The position numbers and the translations under genes are program-made. A stretch of DNA of 64,000 bases from Oceanisphaera litoralis. Its GTDB lineage: Bacteria; Pseudomonadota; Gammaproteobacteria; Enterobacterales; Aeromonadaceae. The stretch covers positions 1 to 64,000 of the forward strand of contig NZ_JAFBBE010000020.1 of assembly GCF_016907015.1 (NCBI RefSeq). The letters run 5' to 3'. The notes under the pieces were generated by a model. That model had not been told where the DNA came from, did no database searches, and saw only the letters and a program-made list of their open reading frames with translations. Within the stretch, counting starts at the first letter, position 1; each line of letters starts with the position of its first letter. Positions 9,906 through 18,939 of this stretch are shown piece by piece.

Positions 9906-10447
9906 GAATGGGCCTCCTTGACGATGTCATCCTGATGGGAACCAGGTTGTGGCTGCTGAAAAAGGGTGGCCTGGCCGGCGAGCAGACCGCGGGCTGCCAG
10001 CATGGCCAGGGCCAGGGCGGCGACATAATAGATGTTGGACAGAGGTAACAGCAGATCCTGGGTCAGCTCACCGGTCTGGGTGGCGGAATGGGCCGCTTCA
10101 AAGAAGCGCCAACAAAGGGCGCCGCCGAGAAAGCCAAAACAGATGGTGTAGCCGCCGGTAAAGAAACGTAGCCTGGTCTCGTCCATCTGCTGAGTAAACA
10201 GATCGACCACGATTTGTCCCTTGTCCACCGCGTGGGGAAAGGCGAACAGCATGGAAAACAGCAGGCTGAACTTGACCAGCTCGATGCCGCCGACAAAAGT
10301 CAGATCCAGGCCGCCGGCGGTCACGGCAAACAGCGCCCTGGCCGCCACGTCGGCCACTACCACCAACATCATGAAAATAATCAGCACACCGGCAAGCCGA
10401 TACATCAGCAGGGCGATAAAGTCTGCTATTCGTGTCAATACAGCCAT
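9902..10447 (-). CDS. dctQ: TRAP transporter small permease (DctQ type)
   Basis: A 181-residue protein with four hydrophobic segments, beginning MAVLTRIADFIALLMYRLAG, and with HAVDKGQIVVDLFTQQMDE between segments two and three as in DctQ proteins. It pairs with the large permease in the inner membrane. It starts 19 bases after the binding-protein stop and overlaps dctM, so P-Q-M form one operon. Confidence 0.92.
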   Translation of the reverse strand: MAVLTRIADFIALLMYRLAGVLIIFMMLVVVADVAARALFAVTAGGLDLTFVGGIELVKFSLLFSMLFAFPHAVDKGQIVVDLFTQQMDETRLRFFTGGYTICFGFLGGALCWRFFEAAHSATQTGELTQDLLLPLSNIYYVAALALAMLAARGLLAGQATLFQQPQPGSHQDDIVKEAHS

Positions 10448-10465
10448 TTCATACTCTCCTTGTAA

Positions 10466-11461
10466 TTATGACTGACAGCGGTTGCTGAGCTCTCGGGCAC
10501 GCTGATAGACATCACGAGCGGGCAGGCGGCGTTTTTCCAGGCCCGACAGATATTCCTCGGTAGCCTGCTCGAACACCGGCTGCCAGAGGCTGTTATCCGC
10601 GCCAGTAATGTCATGATTATCGGCCACCGCTTCGGCTCGCCCGGCGTTGTCCAGGCCATCAAATACCTGGGCCAGCTTTTGCGACCACTCCTGCCCCGAG
10701 TGCTGCTGGAGCACCTGCTTGAGATCTTCCGGCATGGCGTTGTAGACCTGCTTGTTCATGGTGACCATGAATGACAGAGTGTACAGGTTGACTTCACTAT
10801 GATGGGTGGCCTGTTCGTTGGTGCGGAACACTTTCATGGCTTCCCAGGGGAAGGCTACGCCATCGAGCACACCGCGCTGCAGGGAAGGATAGGTTTCGGG
10901 GGCGGGCATGCCGACCGGCTGGGCACCCTGAGACTCGAGCAGTTGGGCGACGACGGTGGTGGGGCGGCGAATTTTGAGACCGGCCAGATCTTCGGGCTTT
11001 TCAATCGCCTTTTCACGGGTGTGCAGGTAACCGGGGCCATGGGTAAAGAGGTAGAGCACCTGGGTGTCCTGGTATTCTTTGGCGATCAGCCCCTCATCAA
11101 ACAGTGACTGTAGCACGCAGGAACCGTGCGCCGCCGAATCGGCCATGCCCGGCAGTTCTACTATCTGGGTCAGAGGAAAGCGGTTGGCAGTATAGCCCTG
11201 CACGGTGGCGGCAATGTCGGTGATGCGCATCTTGACGCCATCGTAGCTCTGGGCCGCCTTGGTCAGGGTCTGGGCCGGGTAGAAATCCACCTTGATACGA
11301 CCATCGGAGGCGGTCTCCAGTGATGTTGCCCAGTCTTCAAACCCCTGGTGCACTCCCGAGCTGGCCGGCCAAAAATGGGAAAACCGCAGATTATAGTCGG
11401 CGGCATGGGCGGCGGCGGTGCCGAGCAGCGTGGCCAGGGTCAAAGTTGCAAGTTTATTCAT
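10466..11461 (-). CDS. dctP: TRAP transporter periplasmic substrate-binding protein (DctP type)
   Basis: A 331-residue protein with a signal peptide (MNKLATLTLATLLGTAAAHA) and a mature start DYNLRFSHFWPASSGVHQGF, the DctP pattern. The motif GLKIRRPTTVVAQLLESQGA (about 150-170) contains the conserved Arg expected to clamp a carboxylate. The ATG at 11461 follows GAGGTGAG; the longer frame upstream lacks a signal peptide. It heads the dctPQM operon. Neighbouring genes suggest an aromatic acid as ligand, but that is inference. Confidence 0.93.
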   Translation of the reverse strand: MNKLATLTLATLLGTAAAHAADYNLRFSHFWPASSGVHQGFEDWATSLETASDGRIKVDFYPAQTLTKAAQSYDGVKMRITDIAATVQGYTANRFPLTQIVELPGMADSAAHGSCVLQSLFDEGLIAKEYQDTQVLYLFTHGPGYLHTREKAIEKPEDLAGLKIRRPTTVVAQLLESQGAQPVGMPAPETYPSLQRGVLDGVAFPWEAMKVFRTNEQATHHSEVNLYTLSFMVTMNKQVYNAMPEDLKQVLQQHSGQEWSQKLAQVFDGLDNAGRAEAVADNHDITGADNSLWQPVFEQATEEYLSGLEKRRLPARDVYQRARELSNRCQS

Positions 11462-11650
11462 GGGCTCACCTCTATGATGGTGGTTGGCAGCGTCCTTGCG
11501 ATTACCGAATAACTGCAAACCTATGAAACAATTACATCTCACTTGTGAAACAACATTAAAACAAAGGGGCGGGGAGGAATAATGAATAATCGGCCCTTGC
11601 TTATATCGGTTTCGATATGGTTAAGGGCCGAAGGCAGGGAGCGGGGAAGA
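11462..11650. promoter_or_regulatory. TRAP operon promoter region with 16-bp inverted repeat
   Basis: This gap lies upstream of dctP and downstream of the AEC transporter. At 11603-11618 is the perfect inverted repeat ATATCG-GTTT-CGATAT. The same arms with the same 4-base spacing occur at 16841-16856, between pcaDC and pchA, so a shared regulator is likely. The 6+4+6 geometry resembles what I recall for PcaQ boxes, although the bases differ. Confidence 0.55.
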
Positions 11651-12583
11651 TCAGCGGATGAACAGCAACAGTACCGAAATGGTGATAAATGCGCTGATTG
11701 TGGTCAGCAGCAGGGTGCCGGCGGCGAAATGGCGATGGCCATACTGGCTGCCGAAGATGGGATAGATGCTCATCATCGGCATGGCGGCCAGCAACAGCAG
11801 CGCCAGCTGCAAATCAGGGTTGAAGGGCGGCAGCAGCCAGATCATCAGCCCCACCAGCAGCGGGTGGGCGATCAGCTTGCCGGCCAGAACCGGCATCATG
11901 CCGCCCACCTGCCCCCTGAGCGGGCTGCCCACCAGGGAGGCGCCGATCACGAACAGGGCCACCGCCGCCGAGGAGCGGCCCAGCATGTCCAGGGTGGTGG
12001 TCAGAGCCGGGGGCAGGCGCAGCTCAAGCAGGGCGAACAGCAGGCCGACGAGAATGGCGATGATCATGGGGTTGCGCAGTACCCGTTTGGGCAGGGTCAG
12101 CAGCACCTGACCCAGCGACTGGTTGCCGTCGCGCGAGGAGTAAAATTCCAGCAGCGCCATCGACAGCGGGATGATCAGCAGGGCCTCGACCAGCATGGCC
12201 AGGGCCAGGGCCTGACCGGCCACGCTGTCGACCACCTGCAGCAGCACCGGAAAGCCGAAATAGGGGGTATTGGGCATCACCATGCCCATGGTCTTGAGCG
12301 AGGCCAGCACCGGCTCCTGCCGCCATAGCCGGAACCCCAGCAGCCCAATCCCCATCAGCAGCAGCGAGCCCAGGCCATAGGCCAGCATAAAGCCGGGATC
12401 GATGACGTCCTCTATTCGCATCTTGCTCAGGGTGCTGAGGATCAGCCCCGGCATGGCAAAGTAGAGGACAAAGCGGCCCAGGCCGGGAACGGTCTCGGTG
12501 GGGATAATGCGCCAGCGGACGGCGCCATAGCCCAATCCTATCAGCAGGAAGATGGGGGCGGTAATCGATAGTATGGCCAGCAA
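11651..12583 (-). CDS. AEC-family (auxin efflux carrier type) transporter
   Basis: A 310-residue membrane protein with about ten hydrophobic segments and the AEC pattern: GYGAVRWRIIP near residue 18, FVLYFAMPGLILSTL near 38, and a central PNTPYFGFPVLLQVV. Such proteins export or import organic anions. The start appears to be TTG at 12583, placed 5 bases after AGAGGAG; the next in-frame ATG would remove part of the first helix. It follows pcaB by 26 bases and so is probably the last gene of the pca unit, perhaps moving an aromatic or dicarboxylic acid (inference). Confidence 0.88.
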   Translation of the reverse strand: MLAILSITAPIFLLIGLGYGAVRWRIIPTETVPGLGRFVLYFAMPGLILSTLSKMRIEDVIDPGFMLAYGLGSLLLMGIGLLGFRLWRQEPVLASLKTMGMVMPNTPYFGFPVLLQVVDSVAGQALALAMLVEALLIIPLSMALLEFYSSRDGNQSLGQVLLTLPKRVLRNPMIIAILVGLLFALLELRLPPALTTTLDMLGRSSAAVALFVIGASLVGSPLRGQVGGMMPVLAGKLIAHPLLVGLMIWLLPPFNPDLQLALLLLAAMPMMSIYPIFGSQYGHRHFAAGTLLLTTISAFITISVLLLFIR

Positions 12584-12609
12584 GGCAACTCCTCTTATGT
12601 GTAATCGGT

Positions 12610-13935
12610 TCAGTGGTCGGTGGCGGCCAGTATATCCTCGAACCAGGTGGCGGTGGCACCCCCTTCGAGCAGGCTCTGTTGCAGGCTGGCCAGATCGAGG
12701 GTGATGCCGCTTTGTTCGGCGATCAGTGCAAACAGGTGGCGCTCACCACCAATGGCCTGTTTGCAGGCGGCCTTGACCAGCTCGGCCGCCTGATCCCGCG
12801 GCATCTGCCGGGCCAGGGCGAAGGTGGCGGCCTCGGCAAAGATAACCCCATTATAGAAGGCCAGGTTGTCCTCCATCCGGTCGGTGTTCACCACCAGGTG
12901 AGCGAGCGCCTCTTCGGCGTGCCGCAGGGCCACTGCCGTGCTCATCAGCATGCCGGGCAACACCAGCCACTCCTGGGTCCAGGCGCTGCCGCTGCGTTCA
13001 TGCTCCTGCACCATGGCCTGGTGCATCTGCCCGACCTGTCCCGCATTATGGCGCGCCATGACCACCAGAATCTCGGCATTCACCGGGTTGCATTTCTGGG
13101 GCATGGTGGAGGAGCCGCCCCCATTGGTGAAGCTGATTTCACCGACCTCGGTCTGGCTCAGCCACAGCCAGTCCTGGCCGAGCTTGCCCAAGCTGCCTGT
13201 GGTCAGGGCCAGCCAGTCGGCCAGCTCCACCAGGCTGTCGCGCTGGGTGTGCCAGTTGCGGCCGGGGGCCAGCCCCAGTCGCTCGGCCAGCCGTTCGGCA
13301 ATCCGTGGGGCCTGTTCCCCCATGGCGGCCAGGGTGCCGACCGCGCCGGCCAGCTGCACCTTGAGCAGACGCGGTTTAAGCTGTTGCAGCCGCTCCTGCT
13401 GGCGCAGCAGCGGGGCCAGCCAGTTGGCGGCCTTGAAGCCGAAGCTCATGGGTACCGCCTGCTGGGTACGGGTACGGCCGGCGATCAGGGTATGGCGATG
13501 GGCCCGGGCCAGTCGGGCCAGCCGACCGATAACCTGGGTCAGGCCGGCTTCATAGTGCCCCAGCAGCTCCCGGCAGTTCAGGACCAGGGCGGTATCGACA
13601 ATATCCTGGCTGGTGGCGCCGAAGTGTACCCAGCGGGCCTGTTCGGCGGGCAGGGCCTTTTTCAGCGCCGTGATCAGGGCCGGAACAGGCACCCCGGCGG
13701 CGGCGGTGCCGGACGCCAGCTTGATGGCGGGCAATTCCAGTTCGGCGGCGGCCCGGGCGATGGCCTCGGCGGCGTCGACCGGGATCAGGCCGCAGTCGGC
13801 CTGGGCCAGGGCCAGCTCGGCCTCGACATTCAGCATGGCGCGGATCTGGGCCTCATCGCCAAGCCAGCGGGCGGCGTCCGGATGGGACAGCAGCTCGCGG
13901 AACAGGGCGGAATCAAAAGGAGAAATGGAAAACAT
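12610..13935 (-). CDS. pcaB: 3-carboxy-cis,cis-muconate cycloisomerase
   Basis: A 441-residue member of the fumarase/aspartase superfamily, which cyclises 3-carboxymuconate to 4-carboxymuconolactone. The family signature GGGSSTMPQKCNPVNAE lies near residues 275-291, and the N-terminal half carries HFGATSQDIVDTALVLN, as in PcaB. The ATG at 13935 follows GAGG. It is downstream of pcaG by 229 bases containing two strong hairpins, and upstream of the AEC transporter. Length and motifs match bacterial PcaB (about 450 residues); adenylosuccinate lyase is unlikely given the pca context. Confidence 0.95.
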   Translation of the reverse strand: MFSISPFDSALFRELLSHPDAARWLGDEAQIRAMLNVEAELALAQADCGLIPVDAAEAIARAAAELELPAIKLASGTAAAGVPVPALITALKKALPAEQARWVHFGATSQDIVDTALVLNCRELLGHYEAGLTQVIGRLARLARAHRHTLIAGRTRTQQAVPMSFGFKAANWLAPLLRQQERLQQLKPRLLKVQLAGAVGTLAAMGEQAPRIAERLAERLGLAPGRNWHTQRDSLVELADWLALTTGSLGKLGQDWLWLSQTEVGEISFTNGGGSSTMPQKCNPVNAEILVVMARHNAGQVGQMHQAMVQEHERSGSAWTQEWLVLPGMLMSTAVALRHAEEALAHLVVNTDRMEDNLAFYNGVIFAEAATFALARQMPRDQAAELVKAACKQAIGGERHLFALIAEQSGITLDLASLQQSLLEGGATATWFEDILAATDH

Positions 13936-14043
13936 GGCAGCCTCGCTGTACGGATGATGGCGGGGTTAAGGGTATCGTGCGGCGCACCTGGCGCATAGGG
14001 ATACCGACGCGAAAAACGACCTGACGATGGGCGGAGGTGGGCA

Positions 14044-14145
14044 CGAGGCTCCCGCCCGGGCGGGAGCCTCGTCGGCATGGCCGGCTCATCCCGGGCATGC
14101 CGATGCCTGCACCCCGGTCGCCAGCATGATGGCCGGGGTGCAGGC
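14044..14145 (-). other. Two strong hairpins between pcaG and pcaB
   Basis: A perfect 28-base palindrome (arms CGAGGCTCCCGCCC) lies at 14044-14071, and a 13-bp stem (GCCTGCACCCCGG with complement, 15-base loop) at 14105-14145. Neither has a clear T-tract. They could act as RNA processing or stability elements, lowering pcaB and AEC expression relative to pcaHG, or as partial terminators. Confidence 0.6.
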
Positions 14146-14164
14146 TGGGTGGTGAGGTTAGTCC

Positions 14165-14764
14165 CTATACATCGAAGAACACGGTTTCCTGCGGGCCCTG
14201 CATGTGAATATCGAAGCGATATTCCACCCCGGTGGCGGTGTCGGCACGGTGGGCGATCAGGGTCTGGCGCCGCTCGGCGGGCACCTTGTTCAGCACAGGG
14301 TCCGCCTCGTTGGCCGCGGCTTCATCGGCAAAGTAGATGCGGGTATAGGCATGGCTCAGCAGGCCACGCAGGAACACCACCACTGTGATAAAAGGCGCAT
14401 GACCATCCTGGGCCGCACCCGGCTTGACGGTATCGAAGCTGAAGCTCTGATCGGTGCTGGTGCCGGTGCCACAGCGACCAAAGCCGAGGAAGCCGTCATC
14501 CAGCGGACGCTCGGCGCGCTGGTCGAGCGGATGCTTGAAGCGACCGGCGGCGTTGGCCTGCCAGATTTCGATCATGGCATCGTCCACCCGCTCACCCTGG
14601 CCGTCGAATACCTGACCGGTGATGCGGATGCGCTCGCCCTTTACCTCGCCCTGCACCAGCTGACTGCCGGCAATCTGGGAAAAGGGGTAGTGATATTGCT
14701 GGGGGGTCAGGCCATAGGCGAAGTAGGGACCGACGGTTTGCGACGGGGTTTGTTTCATGGTCAT
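14165..14764 (-). CDS. pcaG: Protocatechuate 3,4-dioxygenase, alpha subunit
   Basis: A 199-residue intradiol dioxygenase subunit. PcaG pairs with PcaH, which carries the iron, to cleave protocatechuate between its hydroxyls to 3-carboxymuconate. Typical stretches are QTPSQTVGPYFAYGLTPQQY at the N-terminus, MIEIWQANAAGRF near residue 85, and DPVLNKVPAERRQTLIA near the end. It starts 3 bases after the pcaH stop, with GGCCTGAGCC between. A second ATG two codons in is an equally possible start. Confidence 0.95.
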   Translation of the reverse strand: MTMKQTPSQTVGPYFAYGLTPQQYHYPFSQIAGSQLVQGEVKGERIRITGQVFDGQGERVDDAMIEIWQANAAGRFKHPLDQRAERPLDDGFLGFGRCGTGTSTDQSFSFDTVKPGAAQDGHAPFITVVVFLRGLLSHAYTRIYFADEAAANEADPVLNKVPAERRQTLIAHRADTATGVEYRFDIHMQGPQETVFFDV

Positions 14765-14767
14765 GGC

Positions 14768-15472
14768 TCAGGCCTCCACTGGGGTGGCGTTGATGCCACG
14801 CAGCACAATATTGAAGATATAACCCAGGGCAAAGCCCTCTTCGGTCACCTCCAGCGAGAAGTCGCTGATCAACCGGTCACGGGCTGCGGCCGGGGTGCTT
14901 TCGAAGATGGGGTCATACTCCAGCAGGGGATCGCCGGGGAAGTACATCTGGGTCACGATGCGGGTGGCGATGGACGGCCCGAACAGGGAAAAATGGATAT
15001 GGTTCGGACGCCAGGCGTTGGGATGGTTGCCCCAGGGATAGGCGCCGGGCTTGATGGTGTAGAATCTGTAGCGGCCCTCGGCGTCGGTCAGGCAGCGGCC
15101 CGAGCCCAGGAAGTTGGGGTCCAGCGGTGCCTCGTGCTGGTCGGCCTTGTGTACATAACGACCGGCGGCGTTGGCCTGCCAGATTTCGACCAGAGTATTG
15201 GCCACCGGCTGGCCGAATTCGTCGAATACCTGGCCGGTCACCACGATGCGCTCGCCGAGGGGCTCGCCGTTGACCTGGCCGTTTTTGGTCAGATCGTGAT
15301 CCAGCGGTCCCAGCACTTCTGGGCCGAAGGCCGGGCCGGTCAGCTCGGCCAGCTCGGGGTCGATCTGGATCAGGTTCCGGGAGGCGCCCCGCTGGATGGA
15401 TGACTTGTATTCCGGCGAGAGGTAGGCGGGATGGCTGGACCAGTCCCTCTTGGTGATGCTGCTCATGCTCAT
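14768..15472 (-). CDS. pcaH: Protocatechuate 3,4-dioxygenase, beta subunit
   Basis: A 234-residue iron-binding subunit. The Fe(III) ligands can be placed by motif at Tyr106 (GRYVHK), Tyr145 (GAYPWG), His158 and His160 (PNHIH), each two residues below the Pseudomonas numbers 108, 147, 160 and 162. The reaction is oxygen insertion into protocatechuate giving 3-carboxy-cis,cis-muconate. The start overlaps the end of pcaDC by 4 bases (ATGA), so the order pcaDC-pcaH-pcaG is one coupled unit. Confidence 0.97.
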   Translation of the reverse strand: MSMSSITKRDWSSHPAYLSPEYKSSIQRGASRNLIQIDPELAELTGPAFGPEVLGPLDHDLTKNGQVNGEPLGERIVVTGQVFDEFGQPVANTLVEIWQANAAGRYVHKADQHEAPLDPNFLGSGRCLTDAEGRYRFYTIKPGAYPWGNHPNAWRPNHIHFSLFGPSIATRIVTQMYFPGDPLLEYDPIFESTPAAARDRLISDFSLEVTEEGFALGYIFNIVLRGINATPVEA

Positions 15473-16647
15473 TGTTCCTCTTGGTTTTCGAGTTCGTTAT
15501 AGACTTCCTTGGCGATGCGGAAGGCGGTATTGGATGCCGGCACGCCGGCATACACGGCGAGGTGGAGCAGGGTTTCCTGCACTTCCGCCTTGCTGGCGCC
15601 GGTATTGCGGGTGGCGCGAATATGCATGGCCAGCTCTTCTTCATGCCCAAGCGAAGCCATCAGCGCTATGGTCAGCAGGCTGCGATCCCGCTTGCTGAGA
15701 CCGGGGCGGCTCCATACCGAGCCCCAGGCGCCTTCGGTGATAAAGGTCTGGAAGGGCTCGTCGAAGACACTCTTGTTGGCATTGGCCCGGTCCACATGGG
15801 CATGGCCCAGTACCGAGCGGCGCACCGCCATGCCCAGGTCAAAACGATTCGGCGGGGCAGTGCGTTGGCCGATAAAGTCGGTGATCAGCGCCGCCAGCGC
15901 CGCCGGCTGCTCGACGCAGGGCAGATGCCCGGCATTGTCTATGATGGCGAAACGGCTGTTCGGGATCAGCTCGGCGGTGCTTCGCACCAGCTCCGGCGGG
16001 GTGGCGCCGTCCTGATCCCCGACCAGGCACAGGGTCGGCTGGGTCAGACGAGCGGAACTGTCGGTCAGATCCGCATCGCGGATGGCGGCACAGGTACCAA
16101 TATAACCTTCCATCGGGGTACGAACCAGCATGTTGCGCCACAGGGCCAGCTCAACCGGCTGCTGGCGGCGGAATTCGGCGGCAAACCAGCGCTCCATGAC
16201 CGCATCGGCGATAACCTCGATGCCCTGGCCGCGGATGCTATTGATGCGATCGTCCCAGCCCTGAGCAGGGCCGATTTTGTGGGCGGTGTCGCACAGAATC
16301 AGCTGCTTGACCAGCTCGGGCCGGCGGGAGGCCACGCCCTGGGCGATGATGCCGCCCACCGACAGGCCGCACAGGGCCACCTGATCAAGCTGGAGTGCAT
16401 CGAGCAGGCCAATCAGATCATTGATATGATCATCGATATGATAAGGGGCCGGCGGACAGGCCGACAGGCCATGGCCGCGCTTGTCGTAGCGCAGGAAACG
16501 AAAATGGTTGGCCAGCAGGGGAAGCAGAGGCTCCCATACCCGCAGATCGGTGCCCAGGGAGTTGGAAAAGACCAACAGGGGCAGATGGCTCGGTCCTTCC
16601 AGTCGATAGTGGAGCATGACTCCATTGATTGCCAGGGTCTGTGTCAT
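15469..16647 (-). CDS. pcaDC: Fused 3-oxoadipate enol-lactonase / 4-carboxymuconolactone decarboxylase
   Basis: One 392-residue frame holds two enzymes. Residues 1-260 are an alpha/beta hydrolase with nucleophile Ser96 (CGLSVGG), an acid in GDQDG (211-213) and His241 (AGHLP): the enol-lactonase PcaD. Residues about 267-392 are a carboxymuconolactone decarboxylase domain (FITEGAWGSVWSRPGLSKRD, then LAMHIRATRNTGASKAEV): PcaC. The joined enzyme would convert 4-carboxymuconolactone through the enol-lactone to 3-oxoadipate. Similar D-C fusions are known as PcaL in actinobacteria and occur in some proteobacteria. It is the first gene of the pca operon, transcribed away from pchA. Confidence 0.95.
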   Translation of the reverse strand: MTQTLAINGVMLHYRLEGPSHLPLLVFSNSLGTDLRVWEPLLPLLANHFRFLRYDKRGHGLSACPPAPYHIDDHINDLIGLLDALQLDQVALCGLSVGGIIAQGVASRRPELVKQLILCDTAHKIGPAQGWDDRINSIRGQGIEVIADAVMERWFAAEFRRQQPVELALWRNMLVRTPMEGYIGTCAAIRDADLTDSSARLTQPTLCLVGDQDGATPPELVRSTAELIPNSRFAIIDNAGHLPCVEQPAALAALITDFIGQRTAPPNRFDLGMAVRRSVLGHAHVDRANANKSVFDEPFQTFITEGAWGSVWSRPGLSKRDRSLLTIALMASLGHEEELAMHIRATRNTGASKAEVQETLLHLAVYAGVPASNTAFRIAKEVYNELENQEEQ

Positions 16648-17058
16648 GATGCTTGCCTGTGTTGGCTACGGAAAATACTAAGCTTAATGTTGCTTAAAGT
16701 AACGGTCGTGTAAAATAAGGTTTTATCGAATTGATATATCGAAAACGGAATGGTTGTTGGGTGCTTCAGTTTGTACCCTGTCCGGAGTAGAATACCGGCG
16801 TAGAATAAGAGGTACTATTCATGCTGCCTCATCATCATGCATATCGTTTTCGATATGCATGACGGCAAAAAATTCATTTTTAACCGGCACTATTAATAAT
16901 TAGTCTGGAATAACATTGATATAACATATTGCTGCCGGTTCCGGGGCATACATGTTTACTGGCAGAGAATCCCGTGACCCGGGGGTCAACGGATACCGTT
17001 ATTCTCTGCAAGCCGGCAGTCTGCTACTGCTGATCCCAATTTAAAGAAAGGATGTTTT
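16648..17058. promoter_or_regulatory. pcaDC-pchA divergent control region with inverted-repeat operator
   Basis: This AT-rich 411-base gap separates the pca and pch operons. A perfect inverted repeat with 10-bp arms spans 16837-16860; its core ATATCG-TTTT-CGATAT (16841-16856) matches the element at 11603-11618. A second partial copy, ATATCGAAAACG, lies at 16735-16746. The pair of sites suggests one regulator (PcaQ or another) acting on both operons. No sigma-54 site is evident to me. Confidence 0.6.
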
Positions 17059-18528
17059 ATGACTACCAGTTCTTACCAGAACCTTGAGCTGCAGCCGTTA
17101 GCCGGTCAATGGCGGCCCGGGCGCGCCGAGCGCAAGCTGCAAGTCGTTAACCCTTACACTCAGCAGCCCCTGCTGGAGCTGAATCTGGCCACCAGGGAGG
17201 ACTTGGACGAGGCCTTTGCTGCCGCGCGCGAGGCCCAGAAAGGCTGGGCGAAGATGGCACCGGCGGCGCGTGCCGCGGTAATGCTGAAGGCGGTGGCTAT
17301 CTTTGATCAGCGCAAGGACGAGATCGTCGACTGGATCATCAAGGAGTCGGGCAGTACCCGCATCAAGGCCCAGATCGAGTGGGGTGCCGCCCGCGCCATC
17401 ACCCTGGAAGCCGCCAGCTTCCCGTCACGGGTGCATGGCCGCATTCTGCCGAGCGGTGTGCCGGGCAAGGAAAGCCGGGTCTACCGCAAGCCCCTGGGCG
17501 TGGTGGGCGTGATCAGCCCCTGGAACTTTCCCCTGCACCTGACCCAGCGTTCCGTGGCTCCGGCCCTGGCTCTGGGTAATGCGGTGGTGATCAAGCCGGC
17601 CAGCGATACCCCGGTCACCGGCGGCCTGCTGTTGGCACATATCTTCGAAGAAGCCGGCCTGCCTGCCGGCGTGCTGAGCGTGGTGGTGGGCTCCGGTGCC
17701 GAAATCGGTGACGCCTTCGTCGAGCACCCGGTACCGGGCTTTATCTCCTTTACCGGCTCCACCGAGATCGGCCTCAACATCGGTCGCCTGGCCACTGGCG
17801 GCAAACACCTCAAGCACGTGGCCCTGGAGCTGGGCGGCAACAGCCCCTTCGTGGTGCTGGCCGATGCGGACGTGGAGCAGGCGGTCAGTGCCGCCGTGGT
17901 GGGCAAGTTCCTGCATCAGGGCCAGATCTGCATGGCCGTTAACCGCATTATCGTGGAGCAGCCGCTGGCCGAGGAATTTACCCGTCGCTATGCGGAGCGC
18001 GTCAAGGCGCTGCCTTACGGGGATCCGAGCAAGCCCGACACCGTGGTGGGCCCGGTGATCAACCAGAAGCAGCTGCAGGGGCTGCTCGTCAAGATTGAAA
18101 CCGCCAAGGCCGAAGGGGCCAGCGTGCTGGTGGGCGGCGAGCCCGAGGGCAATGTGCTGCCGCCTCATGTATTCGGCAATGTTACCGCCGACATGGAGAT
18201 CGCCCGGGAAGAAATCTTCGGCCCGCTGGTGGGCATTCAGGTGGCTCGCGACGAGCAGCATGCCCTGGAGCTGGCCAACCAGAGCGACTACGGCCTGTCC
18301 AGTGCCGTCTTTACCGGCAACCTGGAGCGGGGCGTGCGCTTTGCCCAGGGCATTGAGGCGGGCATGACCCACGTCAATGACATGCCGGTCAACGACGAGC
18401 CCAACGCGGCCTTTGGCGGCGAAAAGAGCTCCGGTCTGGGCCGTTTCAACGGCGAGTGGGCCATCGAGGAATTCACCACCGATCACTGGATCACCGTGCA
18501 GCACGAACCGCGTCGTTATCCGTTCTGA
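17059..18528 (+). CDS. pchA: 4-hydroxybenzaldehyde dehydrogenase (aldehyde dehydrogenase family)
   Basis: A 489-residue NAD(P)-dependent aldehyde dehydrogenase. The catalytic Cys is residue 291 (GQICMA) and the general-base Glu is residue 257 (LELGGNSP); the NAD-binding stretch [12 protein letters not shown] lies near residue 154. In the p-cresol pathway PchA oxidises 4-hydroxybenzaldehyde to 4-hydroxybenzoate, the substrate of PobA. The order pchA-pchC-pchX-pchF matches, from memory, the operon of Pseudomonas putida NCIMB 9866. Benzaldehyde or vanillin dehydrogenase would look alike; the assignment depends on the neighbours. It starts after AAAGAAAGG. Confidence 0.92.
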   Translation: MTTSSYQNLELQPLAGQWRPGRAERKLQVVNPYTQQPLLELNLATREDLDEAFAAAREAQKGWAKMAPAARAAVMLKAVAIFDQRKDEIVDWIIKESGSTRIKAQIEWGAARAITLEAASFPSRVHGRILPSGVPGKESRVYRKPLGVVGVISPWNFPLHLTQRSVAPALALGNAVVIKPASDTPVTGGLLLAHIFEEAGLPAGVLSVVVGSGAEIGDAFVEHPVPGFISFTGSTEIGLNIGRLATGGKHLKHVALELGGNSPFVVLADADVEQAVSAAVVGKFLHQGQICMAVNRIIVEQPLAEEFTRRYAERVKALPYGDPSKPDTVVGPVINQKQLQGLLVKIETAKAEGASVLVGGEPEGNVLPPHVFGNVTADMEIAREEIFGPLVGIQVARDEQHALELANQSDYGLSSAVFTGNLERGVRFAQGIEAGMTHVNDMPVNDEPNAAFGGEKSSGLGRFNGEWAIEEFTTDHWITVQHEPRRYPF

Positions 18529-18604
18529 GTTTCACTGAGCCCTTCCCCCGGTGCGCCGGGGGAGCATATGGCTTGACCCAACAAATAAGCAAGGAGCATC
18601 CAAG

Positions 18605-18937
18605 ATGTCAGCGATTCGTTCCAAGGCAAGATCCCTTGCCGTTGCCGCCTTGGCACTGCCGGCGGCCCTGACTGCTTTTTCTGCCAGCGCCAGCGGCGAT
18701 GGCCAGTGGAAAGGCGGTGAGCATGTGTACCAGAAGGTCTGTGGCCACTGCCATGAGACCAATGGCGAAATCGGCCCGGTACTGGCCGGCCGCGGCCTGC
18801 CGCCGGCCTATATCTCCGCCATCGTGCGCCAGGGCTTCCGGGCCATGCCGGCCTTTCCCGCTTCCTTTATTGATGATGCCTCGCTGCAGCAGGTGGGTGA
18901 ATACATTCAGCAACTGCCGGCCCCGGCCAAGGAGTAA
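18605..18937 (+). CDS. pchC: p-cresol methylhydroxylase, cytochrome c subunit
   Basis: A 110-residue periplasmic cytochrome c. A signal peptide runs to about residue 30 (ALTAFSASAS). Haem attachment is C46-G-H-C49-H50 and the likely axial ligand is Met81 (FRAMPAF). PchC takes electrons from the flavoprotein PchF and passes them on to other periplasmic carriers. The ATG at 18605 follows AAGGAGC; a longer frame upstream lacks a signal peptide. It stops 2 bases before pchX. Confidence 0.94.
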   Translation: MSAIRSKARSLAVAALALPAALTAFSASASGDGQWKGGEHVYQKVCGHCHETNGEIGPVLAGRGLPPAYISAIVRQGFRAMPAFPASFIDDASLQQVGEYIQQLPAPAKE

Positions 18938-18939
18938 GC

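Noticed and set aside
12613-13998. 461-residue plus-strand frame opposite pcaB
   Set aside because: Gly/Gln-rich antisense shadow; pcaB on the other strand has full motifs.
16403-16440. 12-bp repeat within pcaDC coding for HIDD/HIND
   Set aside because: The residues align with the normal helix of enol-lactonases, so chance similarity of codons is the simpler explanation.
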